Shown piece by piece: positions 24,811 through 34,851 of a DNA stretch of 64,000 nucleotides (positions are counted from its first letter, which is position 1; each line of letters begins with the position of its first letter). This DNA comes from Rotaria socialis (Eukaryota; Rotifera; Eurotatoria; Philodinida; Philodinidae). Location: contig CAJNYU010000048.1 of assembly GCA_905331475.1 (NCBI GenBank), positions 62,001-126,000 on the forward strand, in the 5' to 3' direction. The notes beneath the pieces are model-generated. The model was not told the DNA's origin. It saw nothing but the letters and a program-made list of their open reading frames with translations, and searched no databases. The position numbers and the translations under genes were made by a program.

Positions 24811-27219
24811 TTCACCAAAAGGCTATTCGTTAACCAATATGAACAAAGTATTTTGCGTTTTCTGTCCTTGTATTAGCAAAGGAAAATAAGAGAAAAAAAA
24901 GAGGTATCTATTGGTTATTGACGTCGTTTATTGTTGTACATCGCTCGCTAACCTCATTATCTTGTATGTTATGAAGAAAAGAAAGACTTTTTCTTCCCTC
25001 CTCCTCCTCCTCCTGCCCTGACTGATATCGTTTTTAGCTTGACGATAAAAGAAAAACCGCAGAAGAAAAAAACAAGAATATGCTGATATATATCGGGAGA
25101 TATATAGCGGGTAAAAAGAGAACTATTACAGCGTTTTTGGTAAATATTATAACGAGAGAGGGAGTGACAAGAAAATATATGGAATATATTCACGCGAAGC
25201 ATTAGATGAGTAAATAACACGCTAGAGGGAACTTTGATGATGCATAAGTTATGTTAGAACTGCGTAACGGAATATGTCTCGATGGTAGGACATGATACAA
25301 TAGAGGCGTTAATAATTTAAGATAAAGAAAAGTGGGATTTGAAAACTAATTTCTTTTATTTACTCTATGATGAGATATTTAGACATTAGAGATAACAGAA
25401 ATCTCTCGGTACGGCCCTTGTGGAGTTGAAATGTGGAAGTTCTTCTTCCAAGGATGATCGATTGGGAGAGAAATAATCTCTCCTGTTTCGAATATAATCG
25501 TTTTTTTGTCTTTTATTACTATCGTTCTATATTTTGTTTTTGTTCTTACCACCAACGAGGTTATTTTTCTTGTTCTAACCATTGATTTGATTGGCAAATG
25601 CGCCTGCTGTTGATATCTATTATATCTAGAGTAAGTCTCACCGTACTTAAATATGTCTCGATAAAATCAGATACATGGTTATTAATTATTTCGAAATTAT
25701 CGTTTCATAGTCTTGTAGCGGTAGAGTCTCTCTACGATTCAAATAGTTGTTAATACGAATATGAGTAGATCGATATTTAGAAGGCATTGTTATTATGCTG
25801 AAAGGTTCGGTTACTGTATAGAACTTTTTATTTATTATTGGTATTATTTCCAACGCATACTAGAGAGAGAGAGAAAGTTTGATATTCTATATCGATATTT
25901 ATTATTAATCAAATTACTCTATTACTTTGGAAAACTTTGTATGCGAAGCAATAGATGATATGATCCATGCGAAAATGTCTTGAAACATCTCTGAATCGAT
26001 GGGGTAATAAGAAAGATCGTTAGTAAATTTTTGTCCTTGGCCATAGCAAAAGATATGTTTGACTTGTACTTCATTATTGAGAATGCGAATAAAATGTGTT
26101 TATCATCAAACCAGTTGTTATTGTTTCTTTTTTGTCAATAGCGACAGATTTAACATTTCGTTAACAATCGTGCAGGCTTAATATATTTTTTTCATCTGAA
26201 GTTCTGCAAGACGATACATGTAGCCGATTAGTCTTTGCAAGAAAACTTAAAGAGGCGGGAGACACTCCCGTTAGTTTCTGTTTGATATATCTCGGAGAAA
26301 ACAATACGTACTCAACGAATTGACTCAGTCAAAGTCGATGATGATAGGTTTCAATCATCTATTGTCTACCATTTACATTCATAACGGCCAATATCATCCG
26401 AAGAATCTTGACTCCATAAACAATCTGTTTGCCAAAGAAGTATGAAAAAGAAGAGAAATGTAAGAATTAAAACGATCGATCCAATGAGTTGAATACAGTA
26501 TAGAAATTTTGAACAATTCATCAACAATATATTAAGCGCCTATAATTATACGAATTTTCTCTATATGTCATTGCATACAGAAAACACAAATACCTACTGA
26601 TGTGATATTTTTACAATTGAATAATAAAAATCGTGCCTTGTTTATTTAATCAAGACAGATGGAAGATAAATTCGATAAACACATAACCATACAGCACTTC
26701 TCTAACATTGTGTATGGATCTTTGCATATAAACCATCCGAATCGGAAGATATTAAGAAAAACAATGGCCGCACATGTACCAAAGTATGATGTTTGCAATG
26801 CCTAATTAATTTGTCTATGAATTACGTGTCTAAATTATGTTGCCCAAAACAAAAAGATTTTTCTTTAAGAGCTAGAAGTTATTCTTATCAACATATTATA
26901 GAATATTCCCAGGTATCAATCTGCTTATGAGCTAAGACCTTGTACATCAACAATACTACAGAAAGCATTTATGTTTATAATAAGATATCGCATATCATTA
27001 AAATTGCTGATTGTACTAGTCGAGGAACAACATGTCCAGAGCCTCTGAAATACATCGGCAAATAATTTAGACAGTAATTTCCTTAAGAATCTTGAATAGT
27101 ATTTTCATACTTCCACTAACATAGATGTCATCGAATTCAACTTTAGATTCATTCTCTCATGTGAGCGCTAGCTTCTTTCGTTAATTTCATTTGTCGTACA
27201 TATTCGTCATGTAGGTTAA
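24811..27219. other. Intergenic, 2.4 kb, nothing firm
   Basis: AT-rich spacer with a CCT-rich patch near 24998-25014 and a short GA run at 25864-25873. A 72-residue minus ORF at 25379-25597 (basic, ends PQGPYREISVISNV) is the only one with non-random composition. I could not place it in a family or link it to other exons, so it is not called. Confidence 0.4.
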
Positions 27220-27459
27220 TCAGTATCTACTACTAACGTATTTGCATGACATTTTGGCATTCGAAAGTACTTCATGGATTGCCGGTCTGAATCGTTTGTC
27301 GTAGTGTGAAAATTCTAGATACAAAACAGGATTGGCATAGAGATGCGTATCCATATATATATCTTTATGTTGATATATAAGCGGGAAAAGTCGAGACAAT
27401 TCTAATTTTTCTACATAGACGAAAGATATTATACTACTAAGAACCGAATCATTCATCAA
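27220..27459 (-). pseudogene. GPCR TM7-like 3' fragment
   Basis: The open frame ends with HLYANPVLYLEFSHYDKRFR, which has the NPxxY-type motif (NPVLY) of rhodopsin-class TM7 followed by a helix-8-like basic segment (RFRPAIHEVL) and a stop. The preceding 40 residues resemble an extracellular loop 3 but contain no TM6, and no TM1-TM6 exon was found upstream on the minus strand up to 28.5 kb. Either this is an isolated remnant of a receptor gene or the other exons are too diverged to see. I cannot tell whether it is expressed. Confidence 0.35.
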
Positions 27460-27988
27460 ATATACTTGTGTATCTTTCCGTCAGCGTATATCATTCATAA
27501 CTAATGCCTATAAAACCATATAACTTACAATGCCGATTTTTCTGTTCTTGTTCTTTTCGAAGTATTATCTACCACCCTAAGTCATTTTCAGGAGCTCGTG
27601 TGTAAGACATTGATGTTATGTATATCTTACAATTGTAATGAGAGTAATATATACATCTTTTTATGTTAGTCAAGTTGTTAATATACCCTTGTATGATCGT
27701 AGTTGACCGTCTTTTCTTAATACTCATCGATCAAGAAGACATGCCTCGAAGTTAGCTAAAGATTAGTTTATCGAATAAACGAGAGAGAGAGAGAGAGAAA
27801 AAAACTAGAGTAATCGTATTTCTAGTAGATAATATGAATGAAAATACCACATGCAAATGTTTATGTTGCAATATGGTAGTTGCGTGGATGTCATCATTTA
27901 CTGTAGAAAATCAAGATAAATATATATTTAAATTTCTAGTTTGTCTTCATCATTTCGTATTTTTCGAAGTCTTGTTCGCTGGGGCAAG

Positions 27989-28030
27989 TGTGTGGGTGTG
28001 GTTTGAATTAAGATACGAAACCCACGCCCA
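27989..28030. repeat. Inverted TGTGGG-like pair (patch 1)
   Basis: TGTGTGGGTGTGG at 27989-28001, then after a short spacer CCCACGCCCA at 28021-28030. The G-rich strand reads TGTGGG, the unit reported for bdelloid telomeres, with one variant base in the C-rich arm. Confidence 0.7.
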
Positions 28031-28118
28031 TACGTCCTTGATTCAAAATATCACGATGCATTATATTGTAAATAGCTAAACATACAACATGCTCTATTTG
28101 AGTATCTGTACAACCTTC

Positions 28119-28178
28119 TGTGGGTGTGGGTTCAGAGAAGATAAACTACAAAGCCAATCCACACCCCACACCCACACC
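28119..28178. repeat. Inverted TGTGGG-like pair (patch 2)
   Basis: TGTGGGTGTGGG at 28119-28130 faces a longer C-rich tract, CCACACCCCACACCCACACC, at 28159-28178. The two could form a stem of about a dozen base pairs around a 28-base spacer. Confidence 0.8.
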
Positions 28179-28551
28179 GTAGATTGTCAGCGGTCCAAAA
28201 TGTTAGAAATAAAAGGGTGCAATCTGAAATTGAGCGCGAATGGTATCTATGATGAAAAATGACTGCTATACAAAAAATTTTACAACATCCAAACCAAAGA
28301 AAAGCAGAATAATCAAACACGATCGGCGTGTTACATTGATGATTTCACTAATCTATTGACTTTTACTTCATGGTAGTTGTTTCATATACGTGATCGTCGC
28401 TCGCAATACAGACGAGTATATTGACAAAAATATCATGGAATCAGATACCTATTCCACACTATGATAGCACAACTAACTCGTTCTCCCTTGATAGATGCTG
28501 AGGTGATCTAGCGTGCGCTGATTTTTATTGTCAGAGGAAGATAGTTTGGAG

Positions 28552-31500
28552 ATGTTGCCAGCTGTCTTTACTATCCTTGTGTCGACTTTTATCATCATAT
28601 ATGGTCGAGTTCTACTTTACAATACCGAGAATAGGCAAACTACTGAAAAATTCGATTGTGTCTACCACATATACGATGATGGAGACGCAATTCCATATTG
28701 TCGACGTCTAAATGGAAGCTATCCACTAGACCGAAATAAGAAAAAGTGCGAGAATCAGGGTAAAAGGTGCCTGCTTCGTGACTTAATTGATCAAAATGTG
28801 GAACCAAATGAAGTTCTCAAGTGGAGTTCAAGTGTCGAAATGGCCGATATTTATACCAGTGTTTTCTACAATAGGTCGTTGATTGAAGATGAAGATGATC
28901 GATTCGTCTGCAACTGTACAAAAGCGGGAACATTTGGCAAATATTGTGAATATCAGTTGACACACGACGCAAAATTATTCAGTGAAGCGGTGAAAGCTCA
29001 GTTTGAAGAAAAGAGAGATGGTGATTCGTAGAACACTCAACGGTATGGAAAGATTATCTGTTATGAGACGCTGTCTTGTGGCACAGATACTCTTTGTCTC
29101 GATTGGCGAGAGATTTGTGATGGTATTCAACGATGTTTTAGTGGTATTGATGAAGAAAATTGGGATAAGTTAGAATTCAATGAATGTGAAGATGACGAAT
29201 TTCGATGCACAAATGGTATGTGCATTTCAGAAGAATTCTGGCTTGATGGTAAGAATTCTTGAGCCATGAATGTTTCTTCATTACGTTGATCATTCTGACA
29301 GGTGCTGTTGATTGTATGGATTGGAGCGACGAAGTTTCAGATGAACTTGAAGACTCGTGTTATTTCAAGTCAGCTGTCATGGAATGTGATGAACATCTTT
29401 GTCCTACGAAACTTTACTCGTGTGGTGATGGGCACTGTATTCATTGGGTAACTCGAATGGCATTTCAACGATCTCAACCATCATTGGCTGATTGCTTCAA
29501 CAAGCGCAACCTGAACTACATGTGTGAGGTGAGTCCACATAGATCTGCTTGGACACTCGAAAGTGGATTGTGTTGGCCAGACAAAAACTATGATGATGTT
29601 CGATATCCTCCATGGAATATGATAAATTCTTCACGACTAACCGACGACGAGATTTGCCAGTATTTATTCCGATGCATTCTATCAAATAATTTCGAACATG
29701 ATTGTCCATGCAATCTCAACAATTGTACACAAATAATGATTAGGGTGTGTCCTAGCTTAGATCATCTCGTTCCCTATCCAGATCCAGGATTGATCAGCGC
29801 ACATTTTTCCTTCTACTACAACTACACTAGATATATGAATAATTCAAATCCCGACCTTCTCCTGTTCGGTGGGAAAATAAAATGCCGAGGATATAGTTTT
29901 GTAGGTGAATCCCTTTTCAACATAAGTTTGGATTTTGCAATTCAGGATGGCCATCGCATCCATCATGCTGTATGTTCATCAATAGAATATAATACAGAAT
30001 ATAGCGATTTGTTCTCACCTTTTCAATATGACAAGTTTTGTTGGAATAATTCTAAAACATTCAATGATCGCCCTTATGCTGTTAATCCTGACGCATGTCC
30101 AATTGCATGGGAATGTATATCACAGTATCGAATCCGCGACGGATTTTCCGACTGCATTAATAATATAGACGAAGAAAAGACCTTTAATAACGATTATTGT
30201 ACGGGGAATGTCGAACGGCATCGATTTCGGTGCTATAATGATCAAAAGAAGTGCCTCTCCCTCTATTGGCTGGGCGCCGGGGTTTCCCGATGTTCGAATA
30301 ACTATGATGAGATGTGGTATGGTTCAGGCTTGTCTCTCGAGAAAAGCCTCACTTGTGAGAAAACCGATACTGCTGATTGCGCTCGACTGAAAACATATAT
30401 TCGACTGTCATCGATAAAAAAACTCGAGTATAGATAGTTCGCTCGCTGTTTTGCATCAGAATAGCACATCAAAAGATCAAATATCGTTTCAATCGTACTG
30501 CGATAGTTTCTGGGATTTGAGTGGTCATATTGACGAGTTAACTTCCCCATGTCAGAATTGGGTGTGTTCGAAAGATCAATATCAATGTCAAACAGGACAA
30601 TGTATTGAGCTGGACTGGGTGTGCGATGGAGAATGGGATTGTGCAGATGCATCGGATGAGGAAGCTCTTGTGCTCATTAGAAACTGGTCGATTCACAATG
30701 CTCGTCTACTAGGTTTGAATAATCGAACCGAGCAATGTGCAAAACGATATTCTCAATCACCGTTTTCCAAGGTCTGCAATATTTCCATTGAATTGGGCTG
30801 TTATCTATCACAAGTATCAAATCCACTTGACATAAATTTAAACCGTCCATGTATTAATCTCACTAAAATAGGCGATGGTACCGAAGATTGTTTCAATGCT
30901 TATGACGAGAAAAATACAATCGAGGCACGGTCGCGTATGTTGGGTTTCAATTATCGGTGTGAAGATTTCATTAATTTGCATCACCTTGCGTGCCAGAGAA
31001 TTACGAATTGTAGTAAGGTTCTCTGCTCAAATCATAGGGATCAAGATGGGTTGTGTTCTGATGATAAAGATATCATCTGTCTCGGAAGTAATGAATGCAA
31101 GAAGAAAGCAAAGTGTAATGGAACAGTAGACTGTGAATATGGAGAAGATGAATATTGGTGCATTCCTGAATCTTTCAAAAGTCATGTGGTTCATCGCTCC
31201 GCGAAAGAAACTACCCTTCGTCAAAATTCTCAATTTATTTCCACTGAACGATTTCCAATTTTCCCCATATCAGTGTCCGATCAACGAGAATCAGAGAATG
31301 TGATCATCAAGTCTACAACAGGTCCTTTTGGTACTATTTATTCCTATCAATGCAATCGAGGTGTAGCCATTCTCGAGCGGAATGAAACTCGTTGTCTCTG
31401 TCCTCCTGCTTACTATGGTGATTGGTGTGAATTCTTCAGTGATAGAATCAGCATCATTGCACACATTGATCACAAAACAATGCCGAAAATCTTCGAGAAC

Positions 31501-33794
31501 ATCAATCTGAAAATCCGGACCAATCTTCTTTTCGATAATGAAACCATCAAGCATCATGAGTTTATTGTAATTCGTTCAATCGAAAATACGAGGAAGATAA
31601 AACATAAATTCTATCTTGTGTATTCACGATCTCATGACATGCTTGTACATAAACGATGGCGCTATTTCAATCAAACTGATGTTCTTAATCATCACCCATA
31701 TTCTGTTCATTTTGATGTCTTTTCGCTCGGGAAGAACAATACTATAAAAGAAGTTGGCTCTTGGCATTATCCGATTTACTTCGACTATCTACCGGCTTTT
31801 CATTTGGCTGTTGTATTAAAGTTTCCACCGTGGTTTGGTAATGCAACGCTGGATCCCTGTCTGGAAAACAGTTGCAATAATAATTCCACCTGTATGCCAG
31901 TTTTCAATCAAAACCATTCTTACTATTGCTCGTGTAAGAGTGGTTATTATGGAAAAGATTGTAGCTGGTACGAACCTCGTTGTGAGCATTACTGCACAGA
32001 CAATGCACTCTGTCATATCGATAAATACGACTCACATATTAGGAAAGCGAATCCCTCCTGTCTATGTACAATGGGCCGATTCGGGGCACGTTGTTATTTG
32101 AAATATGATGACTGTGATTCGAATCCATGTTTGAACAATGGAACTTGTCTTTCTACTTATGATCGGAGTGGTGAAGTGTCTTATATATGCAACTGTTCAG
32201 TACAATTCTACGGGAATGAATGCCAAAATGAAAAGGCATCTGTTAACGTGGCTTTGAACATGACATCTGAATTGGCCGCTCTTGCGACTGTTGTTCAACT
32301 GTACGATATTGCGATACCTTCTCTTATGCTTCTCATCCAACATCAGCGAGTCACTTATGGATTTCCATCGACGATAACCTACAATCATCCTGATGCTTAC
32401 GCACCTTATCTTGGCGTTCTCAAAGTATACGAAGATTTAGTACGTCCAGTATATTTCATTATGTACCTTCTGCATCAATCAGAGATCAATATTACCACAT
32501 CTCCAGAGCGCTGTCCGCATGCTTCATCGCTCTTACACACAGGTGAGTTTATAGATAAATGAATGTTCTTAAATCATCTACATTTTGATTTTCAGCGATC
32601 GATCAGTCGGTTCCTGACGTCTTCAAATATCATCACATCTGTCAAAATGACGCAAAACGTTTCTGTTTTCATGATGAAAATTATCTCTGTATTTGTCAGC
32701 CGAGCCATTATCGTACTGAATGCTTTGGTCACAATATTCAACTTGATCATTGTGATAATTGTCTGTCTGGAGGAAAATGTATTCAAGGTGATCGAAACCA
32801 TCATAATGATTTTATTTGCCTTTGCTCGTCTTGTCAGCAGGGTCTTCGTTGCGAATTCAGTTTGCAGCCATTCAGTTTTACTCTCGATTCACTTCTTTCT
32901 GGTTCAAAAGAAGTGAAGGTCGTCTATGTTTCTATAGCTCTTCTAATCTTTACGATTGGCCTTTTTAACAACTTCTGTTCCTTTGTCACATTTAAGCGAC
33001 CGTCGCCTCGAAAGTTTGGTACAGGTAACTATTTGTTGGTTGTCACCTGTTTCAATCAAGTTGCTTTACTTTGTCTGCTCTTGAAATTCATCGAAGTCAC
33101 TTTTGGAATTTCTACTCCCGTATCATGCAAAATTATTTCCTTTTCTCTTTCTGCATTCACACGGTCGACTTATTGGCTAACAAGTTGGATTACTATTGAT
33201 CGTCTTCTCATCATGTTCTTGCCAACTTCACGTACTCTCAAAAATCCTCATTTAGCTATCGGAATCAGTGGTGGAACATCCATTATCCTTCTTTTAATAC
33301 ACACCCATGAAATGATCTATTACACAATCATTCAGGATCACTCTGCCGGTTCATCTGTGTGTGTGATAAACTTCAAGACTTCTCTACTCTCGACTTACAA
33401 TCGAATATCTACTCTAATACATTATGTCGTTCCATTCTTTATCCAAGTGATCTGCATTACGCTCTTAATTTTTCAGGCTGCGCGTAGTCGAGTCAAAACG
33501 ATGGGAGCGAGAATGACGTTCGGTCAAGTACTAAAGAATCAGTTTCAAATTCAGAAAGAACTTTATATAACACCAATTATTATTGTTCTCTCTGCTTTGC
33601 CTCAAACTATTCTCACATTTAGTTTGGCATGTACATCATTGGCTCATTGGCAACGTCACACATTACTTGGAGCTTATCTCTTATCGTATGCTCCTCAAGC
33701 TTTTGGCTTTATTTTATATGTTTTACCATCGACTACTTACAAGAAAGAGTTCGCTAAGACATCTATCGGGAAGAGCTATTTCAAATTAGCATGA
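28552..33794 (+). pseudogene. LDLa/EGF ectodomain 7TM receptor, reading frame interrupted
   Basis: Large chimeric receptor: signal peptide (MLPAVFTILVSTFIIIYG), EGF-like Cys cluster, several LDL-receptor class A modules (CEDDEFRCTNGMCISEEFWL, QYQCQTGQCIELDWVCDGEW with the DASDEE calcium site), three or four EGF domains near 31.3-32.2 kb and another Cys-rich module. The C-terminal seven-helix domain (about 32.9-33.75 kb) has an IDR motif in place of DRY after TM3. Three exons, 28552-29248, 29302-32542 and 32596-33794, are joined by 53-bp GT-AG introns. Two defects are visible. A TAG at 29029-29031 falls in an otherwise continuous frame (DGDS-stop-NTQRYGK). A +1 shift lies in the A7 run at 30416-30422. 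Total exon length is one base over a multiple of three, as a single insertion predicts. It is either a young pseudogene or an intact gene with sequence errors. The start is the ATG at 28552; the frame upstream begins with TTG. The stop at 33792-33794 overlaps a TGTGGG patch. Confidence 0.8.
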
Positions 33795-33860
33795 GGGTGT
33801 GGGTGGGTTCGCCGGTAGGTGAACATGCACGATACGTACAGTCGCAGCCACATCCACATC
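33793..33860. repeat. Inverted TGTGGG-like pair (patch 3)
   Basis: GAGGGTGTGGGTGGG begins inside the stop codon of the LDLa/EGF/7TM gene. The partner, CCACATCCACATCC, lies at about 33848-33861 after a 40-base spacer with CpG-containing sequence. Confidence 0.65.
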
Positions 33861-34797
33861 CTATAAAGGGATAATGAAGAAGATATTTGATAATCAAGAG
33901 AACAGCCATGACATTACCTTATCACTTCTTCCAACTTGTCGATAGCTACCATTATGATTTGTAATACACCTAACATGAGAAGAAAGATAGAGCTATTGCC
34001 TAGGTATACATTTCCTAACTAGGTTTAAAAAGAAACGAGTAAGAAAATAGAAAACTTTTTGTTCTTTTTTTCTGAGAAATTTTAAAGCAATTTTCATTTG
34101 AACTTGAGTATATTGTGAAATAAGCTATGCACATTGATCCACGTTATGTACTATTTAAAATCGCGTTGTTTCAATTCTATTGCAAATGAATAAAGAGCTT
34201 TCAAAGAAATCGATATGCCAGGCACACTAAATCCACTGATTACTCTGTCAATATAAATATTTTTGGGTTAATTTGATCAGATTTTTTCTTTATACTTTAA
34301 GTCGTTCGAAACCAACATAATATATATATATATATATATCGTTTTTCAAAGACAAATGGCAAATAACTCAGAGTTCTTTTCTGCTGAAAAATCTATTTTT
34401 AAAATATTTTGCTGGGGTCTTGGACATACCCCTCCGAGAAAATTTGATACTCTTGTTTAGTTTTTTCAGTTCTTTTGAATGGTGTAATTTCTATCAACTC
34501 TGCACGAAGTCGAAAATTTCAAACCAGTTGATATGCTCGTAAGACCCTCATTTCAGTAGAGGAAATATGAAGGTTTCATCGTTACCGTTGTGATTGTTTA
34601 TCTGACGATGATAAATGTAACTGATATGAGTATATTTATTCACATTCAACCTCCACCCACATCGCATTCATGAAAATGTTTTTTTTCGCGAATACTTGAT
34701 ATGCAAAATACTTACTTGAGAAAATATAAGCGATAAGCCATCTTGTTACTTTAATGATGTTGGTAAACAGATAATAAATCTTTCATCGTAATTCACG
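33795..34797. other. Intergenic spacer with TA repeat
   Basis: No gene recognised. A TA dinucleotide run occupies about 34319-34339. The right end is the upstream region of the NIDO-AMOP-vWD gene. Confidence 0.5.
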
Positions 34798-34805
34798 TAT
34801 AAAAG
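34798..34805 (+). promoter_or_regulatory. TATA box candidate of the NIDO-AMOP-vWD gene
   Basis: TATAAAAG lies about 50 bp before the ATG at 34852, a position consistent with a core promoter and a short 5' leader. Inference from sequence only. Confidence 0.5.
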
Positions 34806-34851
34806 AGTTCAAATAATTCAAGAAACCGTTTCTTTTTGTTGTTGAAAGAAA

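Larger units (their letters stand above)
27460..28551. other. Spacer with GA repeat and two TGTGGG-type patches
   Basis: No gene recognised. It holds a GA dinucleotide run at 27781-27800 and two patches of TGTGGG-like sequence in inverted pairs (27989-28030 and 28119-28178, listed separately). Confidence 0.6.

Noticed and set aside
25379-25597. 72-residue minus ORF with basic composition
   Set aside because: No family resemblance and no partner exons; composition alone is not enough.
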